From assembly GCA_039881145.1 (NCBI GenBank), contig JAYKKI010000039.1, positions 16,436,001 through 16,500,000 on the forward strand: DNA of 64,000 nucleotides, read 5' to 3'. Positions 33,564 to 45,625 of this stretch are shown piece by piece (the stretch's first letter is position 1; every line of letters begins with the position of its first letter). Source of the stretch: Druceiella hillmani (taxonomy: Eukaryota; Arthropoda; Insecta; Lepidoptera; Hepialidae). A program made the translations under genes and the position numbers. Under the pieces are notes generated by a model that was not told where the DNA came from, did no database searches, and saw only the letters and a program-made list of their open reading frames with translations.

Positions 33564-33690
33564 CACTGAAATGAAATTGATGTCAACCCTGTAAACTCTG
33601 TATTCTATTCATTAACTTAATGAAATTGATGTCACTGAAATGAAATTGATGTCAACCCTGTAAACTCTGTATTCTATTCATTAACTTAAG
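33564..33690. repeat. 70-bp tandem duplication
   Basis: ACTGAAATGAAATTGATGTC and the following sequence through ATTCATTAACTTAA occur at 33564 and again at 33634 without visible change. Confidence 0.9.
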
Positions 33691-34278
33691 CCCTTTCATT
33701 ATTTTAATTGATCTGCTCACCTGTATTAGAAATAGAAGTTAATTTCGGAAAAGGTGGGTGAAAATTGCCGAAAAGGCAGAATTTAAAATTTGCCACGAAA
33801 ATTTCAGTTTCGTTTTGGTAATCAATAATAATTGTTTATTATTATATCATAAAGGAATATTTAGAATTATAGATACTAATGATAATTCCTTCCACAGGCC
33901 TACAATGGTTTTCGTCTCTGAAGTTTGAATGTGGTTTCCGGTAGTTTTAGAGGTGCTAATTACGGGAAAAATAATAAAAAAATCTAACACGTCACATTTT
34001 TTTTATATATTGCAATATTGATTTTGGCCAAAATTTCCGTCTGCGTTCGCTTTCAAACTCGATAATACATAGTGAAAAGTGATCTAACGGCTTCAATGTT
34101 ATGTAAATGGTTTCTATTAGTACAAAATAATACATTCCACTTCATTATTTGCTAATTGCTACCTTATTAACTGATTGGTACACGATTAATGCGTGATTAC
34201 AATATTTTATCACTTTGGTTCATTAAAAGAGAGTTAATCCGATTTCAAAATTTCAACAATTAAATACGTTAACTTAGA
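33691..34278. other. AT-rich DNA, nothing recognised
   Basis: No gene or repeat was identified upstream of the following coding relic. Confidence 0.5.
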
Positions 34279-35060
34279 AATGTCGTGTTTAACCTCACCG
34301 GACAGTTTTTGTTACATTTGTGGCAAATTCATGTTGACAAAACAACAAAAGATTTTGTAAAAAATGTTTACAACATGTATTTTGATTTATTTCTTCCTCT
34401 GCGAATGAGGCAGTCGGAGTAGAGGACAACATTGGACTCGAAAATAATGGCCTTCTAGAACTAAACTAATACCTGGGACTAAAAATTTAATTCGAGAAAA
34501 TTTGGTTCCTCGAGAAAAAGTGTTACTGTCTCCTTTGCACATAAAACTGGGCATGATGAAACAGTTTGTTAAGACTATGAATAAGGAGGAGAAGGTTTCA
34601 AATACCTAAAAAACATCTTCGCATCGTTATTAAATGACAAATTTAAAGAAGGTATTTTTGTCGGCCCCGATATAAGAAAATTGATGAAGGACACAGAATT
34701 TGATAGAACACTCAGCGAAACCGGGTTTCAAGCATGGACTTCTGTTAAGGAAGGGTTAAGAACTTTCTAAGGAACAAAAAGAGTCCTGATTATAAAGAAA
34801 TTGCGGCTAAAATGATGGAAAAATGTTTGGTAAAATGGGATATTCAATGAGCATTAAGCTTCACTTTCTGAATTCGAACATTGACAACTTTCCGGAAAAT
34901 CTAAGCTGTTAGTGAAGAGCAAAGTGAAAGTTTTTATCAAGACTTGAAAGAAATAGAACGTAGATATCAAGAAAAGTGGAATAGTAGCATATTGGCGAAC
35001 TACTGTTGGTTGTTGAAGCGAGAAATCTCTGAATAGAAGAAGTTTCGAGCAGAAAAGGGC
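34279..35060 (+). pseudogene. Relic of a multicopy arthropod protein family (copy 1)
   Basis: An ATG at 34280 opens MSCLTSPDSFCYICGKFML, a CxxC zinc-binding N-terminus. KDFVKNVYNMYF follows in another frame. After a large internal gap come PREKVLLSPLHIKLGMMKQF, KEGIFVGPDIRKLMKDTEF and SEEQSESFYQDLKEIERRYQ, then NYCWLLKREISE. The order of blocks equals that of a protein family very common in arthropod genomes and usually annotated as uncharacterised. Several frameshifts and stops show it is dead. High copy number suggests a mobile origin, but I cannot name the superfamily. Confidence 0.78.
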
Positions 35061-37039
35061 AAGATACCACTGAAATTTTTGTTATGTAAATATGTTAAGA
35101 GATATATCACCTATGTGTTTTAATTGTATTTAACTATAGATATAAGTATTATTTTAAATATACAATTTTTACCACATGAAGGTGTCTTTTTTTATTTCTT
35201 TTTTATAGTCCCTTTTCTGAAAATCTGAACGTGTTGGAGAAAAACTGATTACATATTCGTAATTAGCGCCCCAAAATACTTCAAAGAGGAAAAAAAAGGT
35301 CAAATTTGCAGACCTATGAATTATTATATAAATTAGTTTCGTCCATTGAGGTGTTATTTCCATAGAGAACATATTTCAAACAATATCGAATTACAATTGT
35401 GTTTTAACTAATCATTCGGCAAACATCGGATTCTTTTCGGTTATTTCCGGCAAAGCTTTTATTTCTCGTTCACTCCCATGGAGAAGCGAAAGATAAAGTA
35501 GTGTTTGCCTCTTCGCACTGATTATCTCACCTTTTCGCTCTGACCGGCTAGCACAGCAGGATTGAGTATGACAGCATGAGTAATTAAAAATGGCCATTAT
35601 TGTCAATAAATAAAAAAAAAGTTTTATTTAAAAAGTAAAATCAATAATTAATTTATTCACAAAAACTGATATTTACATTATTTATATCCCTTCGTCGTTT
35701 TTTGACGTTTTTCTAGTTTTATTTGTGCAAATTGGTAAACATGTAGACGCGTCGAACGCTCGTGAACGTCTAATAGAACTGCAGTCACTGGACCGCAATT
35801 CGGTTGTCAACGAACCGAGCGCGAATAGCGTCTCTATGCAAATAATATCTCGATTGTCCACCTACGTCTCGTGATTGAAATATTTCTATTAAAATTGATC
35901 ATTCAAAATGACATAACAATTATTTAAAATTCTTTTCGAGACTTTTCTAAACCTTTGCGATCTCAAAGCGACATCTTAATTCGATCTCACGTTGCTATTC
36001 AAGGGTAGCATCCAAATCAACGATCCAACATAATAAAATAAAATTATTAAGGAATTCATCAAAATAGGATTAACATGTGCTGTGAAGAAGTTGTTAAATG
36101 TCAGGCCACGGCCTGTACTATCAACATCACAAGGTCGCCAATCGAGGGAGGGTATGAAAGAGCGCCCGCATAATGATGTCATCAATCGGTTCAAGGCGAT
36201 CGGTGGTCTTTTCAAAACCATCATCAAATCGATTAATTTATATAAGTAGATAAGGATAGCTTAGTTAACTTATGCATAGCTACTATTTTCGTGGCTTTGC
36301 TCGGATGAATCAAAATAAAACATAATTTATAGAAGGTATTGGGGTATTAGGTATGTCAGTAAGGTATTAGGTAAATTAAGACAAAACATTTAGGATTATA
36401 TGTAGATCATTCAAAATAAACTTTATTCATTTTAGAAGTAATATAGCAAAGGTGAAAAGCCTTAGATCGGAGGTGCGTGAGAGGTATACTAGCTCTTATT
36501 TTGAAATGATGCACAGATTTTACGACTAGGAAATAATATAAAAAATTAAAGGAAACGAAAGAATGTTATTTAGAAATTTGACCTTTGCAATTTCACTATT
36601 TTGAATTTAATAGTCATGTATATAAAATATATTCATGTTATATCATTTTCACCTTTTTTAGAAAATATTTTAATCTTCCTAATTACATAGTTCTTCGAAC
36701 AGTGAGATGAAAGGAATTATTGAAACTGTGGAAAAAGTAAGGCCCCACTGTATTCGGGTAAGCGTAGCTTGAGTGTGCAACATCCTCCACCCAACTTCGC
36801 CGTGTGCCGATTATATCGCCTACGTGTGCACGACCCCATGAGTGTTAACCTACTGTCAGATCCACTGTGCTCTAACCGCGTTGTTCACAATTGAACAATC
36901 AAGAAAAAATAAACCCGGTCATTGCGAGGTTTGCTCGCGCATCGATTGTCACGTGCTTTGTTTGACCTAAAATTACTTTATTTATCATAAAAGAAAACTA
37001 ATCGAATCCCTAACTCCTAATTAAGCCCAATAAATATTT
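35061..37039. other. Mixed AT-rich and GC-richer DNA, no gene recognised
   Basis: GC-richer islands occur at about 35425-35580, 35740-35880 (CGTCGAACGCTCGTGAACG, CGAACCGAGCGCGAATAGCG) and 36740-36960 (CACCCAACTTCGCCGTGTGCC). The 83-codon minus-strand frame at 35976-36227 has no recognised domain. These islands could be regulatory DNA or decayed elements. Confidence 0.45.
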
Positions 37040-37830
37040 GATAACACCTAATATAATTAAATACATACTAGCTGACCCGTGCAAAGTCTTTGCACTATAT
37101 CGCCATCTAGCGTGTTCCAAGTATACAATTTGGCTAAGATATTTGATGTGTCGCCCACAGATGGCGCTCATGCCAATTGTTATAAAAATTAATTTGTTTA
37201 TTAACAAAAAGATTTTTTTCGAATTTTTTTATATTTTTCGCCCAAAGTAGAAAACATAAGCTTTAAATGGGTATTTTTTTTATTTTTTTGGTGCAGTAGT
37301 TAAAGAGATCGAAGCGCTCGACCAAAAAACACCTTTTAGAAATAATATATTTAGATAAGGGGGAACACATCATCGTGATTATATAAAAAACTGTTATGTC
37401 TAAAATTATCGTTATAATGATCCTACCTTTGTATAAACTTCTAAAAATCCAGTTCTTTTATAACTTTTCTATTTAGTAATTTCAGAAGAAAGGGGGTAGG
37501 GGCGTATTTTTTGCATACATTTCAATGTATCTATGAAGAGACTTAACATTATGAAAAAAAAATATTTTTGATACTCTCATGACCAACCCTTTCAGACATT
37601 ACCCCAAAATTTTCTGAGTAACTGGTTTGTTAGACCTATAATTTCCGTATAAATTATTTTGAACATTAATTTTTGAGAAATGTGAGCGTTAATATTCTTT
37701 GTTACTTTGCAAAATTTTAAGTTTCTGCGTCAAGTGATAACTGAAAAACAGTCATGAAAGACAAACAGACGGACACGTGAATGAACTTAAGAGGGTTCCG
37801 TTTTACCTTTGCGGTACGAAACCTAAAATC
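37040..37830 (+). mobile_element. Family D dispersed repeat, longest copy, split by Helitron A2
   Basis: The left edge AACACCTAATATAATTAAATA (37044) matches 28366. After A2 the similarity resumes (CTAAAAATCC, GAGACTTAACATTATG, CTCATGACCAACCC). It ends with the foldback GGGTTCCGTTTTACC-TTTGC-GGTACGAAACC near 37795-37825, preceded by GACAAACAGACGGACA. This family is typical of Lepidoptera. No coding was found. Confidence 0.72.
37068..37355 (-). mobile_element. Helitron-like non-autonomous element A2
   Basis: This is the reverse-complement copy of A1. The 3' CTAG lies at 37068-37071, preceded by the hairpin (here GTGCAAAGACTTTGCAC on the minus strand, with compensatory changes in both arms) and GGGTCAG. 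The 5' TC lies at 37354-37355 after an A. The length is 288 bp against 289 in A1. The compensated hairpin mutations argue that the terminal stem is under selection for transposition. Confidence 0.88.
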
Positions 37831-38654
37831 GAATATCCAAGCCTCATCTACTACTTGTTAAATACAATTTAATAAATAATTCTATTTTCAATTACGTAAT
37901 AAATTACTTTTTTATATGTATACTTTTTTGTTACATTATGACCATTTTCCAAATCCTTGTTATATTACGATCTGTAATAATTTTCCAAATCCTCGCATGC
38001 AAATGTAGAGCTACTCTTAAAGATTTTTTTTCACACAGTTTTCTTCGACAGTTTTCATTCTGTATACATACTTTTATCCTGTACATTTTCTTTTTTCTAT
38101 TCATGAAAATTTTTAATAAAATAACATTTTCATTAATGTTAATATTATTCCGGTAAAGTTTGAAATCATCCATTTTTCGCATTTTATCGCAGTTAATTCG
38201 GTAATGTCCACTTAAATTAAGCAAAGTCGATATCAATGGCTTTCAGACATTACCTTCAACATGTATTAAATCGTTCGTCGATAAGGCGGTAAGTGGGAGG
38301 TGACAAGTACTACAGGTTTGACAAGGTGTCGTATGGGGAAGGGAGGCAGTCATGCTAAAGTGTTGTGACACACGGTATGATTGATCGTTAATCGATTTGT
38401 ACGTATACAGGTGTATTATTTCTTGCGACATATTTTCACAGGGCGATTTGCTCCATTATTCTGGATATTAAAAAGAAAAAGAATTAATGATTTGTAAAAA
38501 AGCCTTGAAAATTATAAAAAATTAAATCCAAAAAGGTATAGTAGCGACTGTGTCGCAAATTTCAACATATAACAATGCCACCACTGCGCTCCTTTTTATA
38601 AAATTTATCGAATTATAATGAGATGGCGCTAATTTCTTATCATTTCTTTGAACT
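37831..38654. other. AT-rich DNA, nothing recognised
   Basis: Frames at 37931-38236 and 38243-38431 are short and unassigned. CCAAATCCT(T/C)G occurs twice near 37950-38000. Confidence 0.5.
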
Positions 38655-38830
38655 ATGTCGGAAGGCATCCGTTCCTAGAGTTCTGTATGCCGAAAGGAAA
38701 ATCGGAAACCTAATGAGGTTACTATGGTGCCCATCAGTCTGTCATACATGTTTTTCTCAGAAACCATTTTGACGTAGAAACTTGAAATTGGGTAGTTATA
38801 CAATATCTTGACCCGTGTATAGGTACTTCA
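38655..38830 (-). mobile_element. Family D fragment next to a LINE relic
   Basis: GTTCTGTATGCCGAAAGG, ATCGGAAACCTAATGAGG, CAGTCTGTCATACATG, TTCTCAGAAACCATTTTGACG and AAACTTGAAATTGGG follow the minus-oriented family D order. Confidence 0.55.
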
Positions 38831-38866
38831 ATATTTAACGTTCTGAATTATTTATATAAACATTTG

Positions 38867-38908
38867 AGAGTGGGATCTTGGTACGACTCTTGTCCAAGAT
38901 CCCACTCT
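38867..38908. repeat. 15-bp perfect hairpin at the LINE junction
   Basis: AGAGTGGGATCTTGG (38867-38881) and CCAAGATCCCACTCT (38894-38908) are exact inverted copies with a 12-nt loop. It lies immediately upstream of the Jockey-type coding relic. Confidence 0.9.
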
Positions 38909-38920
38909 GTCTCTCCGTCA

Positions 38921-39364
38921 AGCTTCGGTGGAGAGAACATGTTAAGAAGAAACGCGACGAACTTAACATCAAGTTCAGAAAAATGTATTGGTTGCTTGGT
39001 CGTAATTCTGAGCTTTCAACATAGAACAAGCTTATTTTGTATAAGCAAGTTCTACGACCAGTTTGGAGTTATGGAATACAGCTGTGGGGCTGCGCCAGTA
39101 AGTCTAACATCCAAGTGATACAAAGATTCCAAAACAAAGTGCTTAAGTGTGTAGTTGGTAGTACATTGGTAACTATGACCTCTATCACGATCTTGAGATG
39201 GAGATGGCAGATGATACTATTAGTAGATTTGCTAGTTCTCACCAAAAGAGACTTCAAAACCACATTAATACAGAAGTGCCCAGACTCTCAAATGTGCAAA
39301 ATATTATTAGAAGACTCAAAAGAATAAAACCTTTTGAGCTTGTTAGACATTATAACACTAAATG
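38921..39364 (+). pseudogene. Jockey-type LINE reverse transcriptase, C-terminal end
   Basis: The frame opens KLRWREHVKKKRDELNIKF and continues RKMYWLLGRNSELS, an amber stop, then YKQVLRPVWSYGIQLWGCA and NIQVIQRFQNKVLKCVV. This run is characteristic of the extreme C-terminus of Jockey-clade ORF2. A shift at about 39177 is followed in another frame by MADDTISRFASSHQKRL and RRLKRIKPFELV, the usual end. Only the last part of ORF2 is present, consistent with 5' truncation. Confidence 0.88.
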
Positions 39365-39912
39365 ATTCAAAGGAAAATATTAGTCTAGACAACACATAGT
39401 ATATTAATTTAGAAACAAATTAATCGTTAGTTATGTAACTAGTTTTAACAAAAATTGTAAAAAAAAATTCAGAGAGGGGTGAATATAGCAATTTTTTTTG
39501 TAATTTTACACATTACGTGGTGTATGAATCTTTCGTATTGTTAAACAAGAATATATAATTATTGTATTCTTAATCGGTTTTATATAAAATTATCATGCTT
39601 CGACAATATTTTGCCTACTTCTTTAACCCTTGCGTTCACCAGAACGCCAAAACAGCATTTGGATTGAGCATATCAGACATTTACACAAAATGTGTATTCT
39701 CTGAAGTTATTTACCACATAGGAATAAAAAAATATTTTATACGACTGTGAAATACTTTGTTTGGTATCAATATTGATATGTTTTCACCGTTCGCCTTCAA
39801 GGACGCGTCTGTTTATCGATATATACAAATAAGGTTAAAGCGTGAAATTATTTTTCCAACTCATCTTGTACACTTAGTATGCGAATGAAGTTAAAAACCA
39901 GTTTTTTCCCTA
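39365..39912. other. Probable LINE 3' flank then AT-rich DNA
   Basis: The first 60-100 bp may be the LINE 3' untranslated region. No poly(A) tail or target duplication is obvious. The rest is unassigned. Confidence 0.4.
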
Positions 39913-40354
39913 TCTATCTATATTATGAAACTATAGCAGAGTGAATCCTAAACATGAAATATGTTCTTTTAAAAAGAATGATTGATTTAGCGTATAGAAA
40001 AATAATAAAAGCCAGAAAACTTGTTTTTGGAATTTATGTCTTCTGCCTGCCTGTTAATTTGTCATTCGATCACGCCAAATCTACTGGACAGATTTTGATG
40101 AAATTTGGTACGGTAATAGTTTAGACTCTCGAGCAACATGTAGAATTTTTGTCTAGATATTAGATATTAAAAAAAAATTACTTTATAAATATTACGGTAA
40201 TGGTACTGCCAACGCCATCTATTAGCGTTTTTAGAAAACTTTATGCCAATAGAGTTCTGAGAGAGAAAAATTAAAAAAACGAATAACACAAAACCTTTCT
40301 AATAAATTTTTCTTATTCCAAATTCCACGCGAACGAAGTCGCGGGCACAACTAA
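39913..40354 (+). mobile_element. Helitron-like element, family C, full-length copy
   Basis: It begins A|TCTATCTATATTATG (39913 or 39917) and ends CGCGA-ACGAAG-TCGCG-GGCACAA-CTAA|T. That is a 5-bp GC hairpin seven bases before CTAA, with A and T flanks. The interior carries GATCACGCCAAATCTACTGG, CAGATTTTGATGAAATTTGG and GCCATCTATTAGCG. This is a very common lepidopteran repeat type. No protein is encoded. Confidence 0.8.
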
Positions 40355-40504
40355 TGCAAAATGAAATAAACGGTTTATTAAGAACGTACAAAAGACATTC
40401 TTTATACAGATGTTGTTAAACTAATGTAGCAAGCCAGCTTCTGTGGATGCCTGAATACAAAATAAGATGATGAAAATCAATAATTTTTTTCATATCTTAT
40501 ATTA
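40355..40504. other. AT-rich DNA, nothing recognised
   Basis: No feature was seen. Confidence 0.5.
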
Positions 40505-40625
40505 TTCTCGAGGTTCACTAATCGAACGTTAACGCAGGGTTAAGCATCCTGCAGTGCACGCACACCGGGTGCCACATCCCGCGGCATTATAAAAGCGATG
40601 CGGTGAACCCTTATTCGGCAACGCT
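40505..40625 (+). promoter_or_regulatory. GC-rich patch with TATA box (speculative)
   Basis: CAGTGCACGCACACCGGGTG and CATCCCGCGGCAT precede TATAAAAG at 40588-40595, all in otherwise AT-rich DNA. A start about 30 bp downstream would fall near 40618. No recognised gene follows within the next 2 kb. Confidence 0.22.
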
Positions 40626-42570
40626 AGTAATGTTTCGCACAAAGAAAAATTATTATACAATTAATTCAGTGTTTTTCTTAATTTTTTTCATAGTTCAGTT
40701 AAGTTTATGGTAAATAAAATTATACGTAATTATGGTTAAGAAAATATTGAAAATGGAAATTATTTTTTTGTCTAAAAATAAATTATTTCTTCATAATAAA
40801 GGCTGAGACCAAAAAATGCTATACATTATTTTTGTTTCACATTTTCGAGACAAACTAAACAAAAATCTTGCTATAACAATTGACCAACACCTGTATACAT
40901 AAACCAGAATGAATGAAATTAATTTTATATTCGTAACCTTTTAAGATCAATTTTTGTCTTTTGGTGGAGAGATTTTAAAACTGATCAACATGTCTATTTT
41001 TTTCATTTTACATCTGCTTTAATACTACAGGAATACATAATAATACGCTGCTTTTTGTAAGTCTTCAACGCATATCAATATTACATAGGTGATTAAGGAT
41101 GATATGGACAATCCAATAAGATGGATAATCAAAGTATTTCAATGTCCTTTCACTGCATGCACCTAGTCAATGTCAGTAAAAAACGACGACTAGTGTACTA
41201 CTTGTTTTTTTTTATTTTTCTAAAAAATAACGAAGTAAATATTAGTAATACTAGAAAATTTGAATCCCTAGATTTTTTGAAATAATTCACAGTAATCAGT
41301 TTGCAGCGTTTTTCATTTTGAGAATTATGATGTTTTTCCTATTTTTTCGTTAAGTATAATCGCCGGCCGGTAATAAGGCGCAATTTTACATTATTATATT
41401 ATTTTATTACTATTAATTTCAATTTTATTATATTATTATTATTATTAAATATGTTTATACCATAACTGAAATATAAAAATAGTACTGTGTTTTAAATTCG
41501 CGACTAAACATCGAAACACAAATTGTCCGTGAATTAGAACTTGTGACGTCGAAATGCACCGCACATTATAATGGCCAAAATTGAAATAATTGTGTAATCA
41601 GCCTGAATATGTGGCCATGTTATGAGAACAATTGGAAATAAACAATCAATATCTCATCAAAGTGATGTAACTGTATGTATTCAAGTGTTCTACGTATATT
41701 TTTATATAAAGTTGAGATATTAATGAGATTTCATTTCACGGTACAAAAATACCATTTATGACACCTATCTCACTATATGCTTGCGTCAGAGATAAACTTT
41801 AAGCATAAAAATGAATCCAAAGGAATATTAAGTCATATATAAGTAAAGACGGAACCGCTCAGTACAGTTTTAAAAAGAGCCAAACAAGCCGCTACTCTAC
41901 AGGCAACTTAGGGTAAGGTATTTGAGTGGCTATCTTATCTGCACATATCCGATGAAATGGCCAATGGCAATGTTTTGGTATTTAATTTATATTTCATAAA
42001 TTATTATTTTTATAGTTATAAAATGTTTAATTTTCCAAATGTAATCAAGCACAGGTTTAATAAAAAATTAAGACATTAATATACTTTTTTATTTTAAACT
42101 TCAAATTAGATTCCTAGAAAAAACATGGCTATTCTATTATAAACTACCCTTCATTATTTGATCACATACATGCATATATGTTCAGTCTATGCATGTATAT
42201 GACCAAATGAATTTTATTGACACTTCCTGTACTAAGCATGTCGACATTTATTCTCCTCTGAATCGATTTTAACACACTTTTTCATTTTGTTTTGAAGCAG
42301 ATTTATTTTAGGTGTAGTGACATACCCATAATTTCAAGTAAGTCCATAGTATTAAATCAAAATAGTATATAAACTTTTGTATTGTTCAAAAATTGTATTC
42401 CAACAATACAATTTATTCAAATGTAAACAACGGGCCATCTAACGAGCTTATACTCTGCGCGATAAAATTAATTGTTGATATTTATCATTGTTGTTACTAA
42501 GTTATAATAAAATTCACATTAATTTTATAAGGCGAAAACATCCCTTTAGTGATAAATGTTATAATAAATA
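40626..42570. other. AT-rich DNA with a TTA microsatellite and one foldback
   Basis: TTA repeats lie near 41395-41450. An imperfect inverted repeat (ATTTGATCACATACATGCATA against TATGCATGTATATGACCAAAT) lies near 42157-42212. No gene was recognised. Confidence 0.5.
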
Positions 42571-43000
42571 CTAGCGTGACCCGTGCGAAATCTTCGCATT
42601 ATTTATTCCATTATGAAGCTCAGATGACAGATCAAACAAATATTTTACTAAAATTGACATATAGAGGCGCAAGTATCAAAAGCATTGAGCTAAAGCGCCA
42701 CTTTATTTATATGTGAGTGGATTTGAAATTAAACAAAAATTTTACCGACCGTCAATCATATTGACGTTGAGCCGTTAGATGGCAGCATTGCTGTTTTGTG
42801 TATATAATTTTAATAATTAATTAATTTGCAAAAAGAATAGCAATAATACATTTTTTAGTTGTGGATGCCGGTAGAGCAAGCAATTATCTATAAAATGATA
42901 TATAATTTATGTGGATTAGTTGTGAGGTTTTTTTCTAAAATGGGAGAGTAACATCTTAACCTTAGCGTATTAATATATATGATGATGATGATGATGATGA
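42571..43000 (-). mobile_element. Helitron-like non-autonomous element B2
   Basis: This is the second copy of B1 in the same orientation, about 95% identical. The 3' CTAG lies at 42571-42574 with the hairpin TGCGAAGATTTCGCA; one arm base is changed. The 5' end on the minus strand is A|TCATCATC..., with about four more ATC units than B1, which accounts for its 430 bp against 417 bp. Confidence 0.9.
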
Positions 43001-43460
43001 TATCACAGATCGTTCTTGAACATTACCTTTGATGATAATTACGTTATATTGTCTCGCTATCCATTCGAAGTCACTCTCTGTCTATCTTTAATCATTCGAA
43101 GTCATTGACAACTTGGACGCTAAAAATTATATTATCTGTCGCGCATATGCAATAAGGAAGTGGCTGACGTGTTATTGTCGTTGCTATGGCGATATCGTTG
43201 CTTTGATAGTTCGAGATTTGCGTGTTGTGTGATTTATTTTAATATACCACTCTTGTACTTGTTTGTTGCTTCTCAATTAATTTTGTTGAATAAATTCTTT
43301 TTAATTTAATAAGTGGCGTTATACTCGATAGACACGTATACTCAATGTGAAATAAACAAAAAATGTGACCGTAAGTAGCGTTGCATTGAAATTAAGATGA
43401 TAAAGATGGATCCAAAAGTAGTGTATAATACAATAATTATATTGAAAAGGAGACAATTAA
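43001..43460. other. AT-rich DNA, nothing recognised
   Basis: ATTCGAAGTCA(C/T)T occurs twice near 43065-43105. No gene is visible. Confidence 0.5.
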
Positions 43461-43560
43461 TGTTCTTTCGCGGGTCATATTTCGAACACTAATATTCTTT
43501 CGAGGGTCATATTTAGAACACTAAAGTTCTTTCAACGGTCATATTTAGAACACTTGTGTT
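43461..43560. repeat. 32-bp tandem repeat, three copies
   Basis: TTCTTTCG(C/A)GGGTCATATTT followed by (C/A)GAACACTAA occurs at 43463, 43495 and 43527, with small changes. Confidence 0.85.
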
Positions 43561-43935
43561 TATTCAGTCATTAAAATCTTTGAATATACTTAATAAAAAG
43601 TGCTGTGGCTATTTATACAAACCCGATAGGGTCAAAGGAGATACGTAACAACTGTTTTGTGAGGTTTAAAATTTTAGAGTTATTGTCAAATAGGATATCG
43701 GTCTTATGAAGTTACACTTTTTTCTGACTGAAAGGTAGATTCAACTGAATCTCACAAAATAATTCGACCACATATTTTGACTCTTTCCAGCAGAAAAATA
43801 GGTACCGTCTTCCGAATTCGTTTTCAAAGTTAACAATATAAAACAAATTATAAAATAATAATATAATGGCGCATAAGAGCTTCGACAGTTATCTTCGAAT
43901 AATTAAAGTTCGTAATTATAATTTTGTTTGTTAAC

Positions 43936-44437
43936 AGCACAAGCGACTACTTTTTTACATTTATTGCAAATTTATGTTAAAACTGGGCTATTGCTCGAAG
44001 TTCCGATTTCAAAGCGACTGCTTTATTATGTTTATTGCAACTTTATGTTAAAACTAGGCTGTTGCTCGAAGTTCCGATTTCAAAGCGATGGCTTTATTAC
44101 GTTTATTGCAACTTTATGTTAAAACTGGGCTATTGTTCGAAGTTCTCATTTCAAAGCGACTGCTTTATTATGTTTATTGCAACTTTATGTTAAAACTAGG
44201 CTATTGCTCGAAGTTCCGATTTCAACGCGACTGCTTTATTATGTTTATTGCAACTTTATGTTAAAACTGGGCTATTGCTCCAAGTTCCGATTTCAAAGCA
44301 ACGGCTTTATTACGTTTATTGTAACTTTATGTTAAAACTGGGCTATTGTTCGAAGTTTCGATTTCAAAGCGACTGCTTGATTATGTTTATTCCAACTTTA
44401 TGTTAAAACTGGGCTATTGTTCGAAGTTTCAATTTCA
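43936..44437. repeat. 71-bp tandem array, seven copies
   Basis: AAAGCGACTGCTTTATTATG recurs at about 43940, 44011, 44082, 44153, 44224, 44295 and 44366. Each unit contains ACTTTATGTTAAAACTGGGC and GCTCGAAGTTCCGATTTC. Substitutions (GGGC or AGGC; GCTC or GTTC) alternate between units. Confidence 0.94.
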
Positions 44438-44585
44438 ATACACTTTAAGCTATATATGAAAGTCAATACTTTGTAAGCATTCATCTTCAATACGTAACGA
44501 CAAGAAATACAGAGCCTTAAAGCGAGTTAAGACAAGTAATCTGGAATGCGTGTTATAAAAATGTTATATTGTGATAATAATTACA

Positions 44586-44834
44586 ATTATATGAAATGTG
44601 TTTATATTAGTTCGCACGTTTTATCGCGTTGCTGTTGCATATAATTTGCATAATTTTCTACATTTATTACATTATGCTTTAATAATTTTTATAATTTAGG
44701 CAACCTTATAACCTTCAAATTATATGAAATATGTTTATATTAGTTCGCACGTTTTATCGCGTTGCTGTTGCATATAATTTGGATAATTTTCTACATTTAT
44801 TACATTATGCTTTAATCATTTTTATAATTTATTT
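44586..44834. repeat. 133-bp tandem duplication
   Basis: ATTATATGAAAT(G/A)TGTTTATATTAG at 44586 is repeated at 44719, and identity stays near complete through TTCGCACGTTTTATCGCG and TTACATTATGCTTTAAT. The second copy ends near 44834. Confidence 0.92.
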
Positions 44835-45491
44835 TGGCAACCCTGGCATTTCGGCATCATCCTTAGTCCCGCCACTTCATATACGAGGTATATATTTTGT
44901 GCTTTAATCCTATATTTTGTATAAAGACAAAAAAAGTCCAAAAACAAAACAAGATTTGAAACGCAATGCCAATAGTTGAAGACATTGTGTCTTATGTGTC
45001 CTGACACCCTGTCTTGTGTGTCCTGACGACGTGTGTCACAAATAAAATAAAAGAATCGTACCAAGGTACATAAATAATTCAAAACGACACGTGTAACTGG
45101 TTCCGGTCCACGCCCCCAGCCATCTGGTTAATTAACTAACGGTTGACAATACTGTGACCTTGTACGCACAGTCTGCAATGTCGCTTTATGGTGCGTGGTG
45201 CGACAACTTCTACTTTGTTAGTATAAGTGGTAATTGTCTCTGTTGTTATGTAATTTCTCTATACTTGATATTAAGTGAAATGTTTATTTGTCTATCAATT
45301 TATTTTATTCATCATCATACTGAATAACGTTTTGGAGTGAGGTAAAGGAAATTGGAAGAAAGAATGAAATTGAAGATTGGACAGAAAGTCATTCCTATAA
45401 AAAAATGTGATCTACTTGAAATTGGAATGATAAAAAGGATGTTTAACAAAGATTTAACGAAAAAATATTCTTTATGCTCAATAGGTATCCA
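44835..45491. other. Unassigned DNA
   Basis: GTGTCCTGAC occurs twice near 44995-45025. The 86-codon minus-strand frame at 44822-45082 has no recognised domain. Confidence 0.5.
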
Positions 45492-45625
45492 GAACAGTAT
45501 TCATTTTCATATTGGATTTTGATTCACGTGATTATTGATACTTTGATTCATGTGATTATTGATACAGAAAAGTATTCATTTTAATATTGGATTTTGATTC
45601 ACGTGATTATTGATACTTTGGGCAG
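45492..45625. repeat. Short tandem duplications
   Basis: AGTATTCATTTT(C/A)ATATTGG and TTGATTCACGTGATTATTGA recur in a partly nested arrangement; the CACGTGATTATTGATAC phrase is present three times. Confidence 0.85.

Noticed and set aside
35976..36227. 83-codon minus-strand frame
   Set aside because: Considered as a transposase fragment; no DDE, zinc-finger or reverse-transcriptase motif could be found.
37010..37250. Frames on both strands resembling those at 29866-30048
   Set aside because: The similarity is fully explained by Helitron copies A1 and A2; the element is non-coding.
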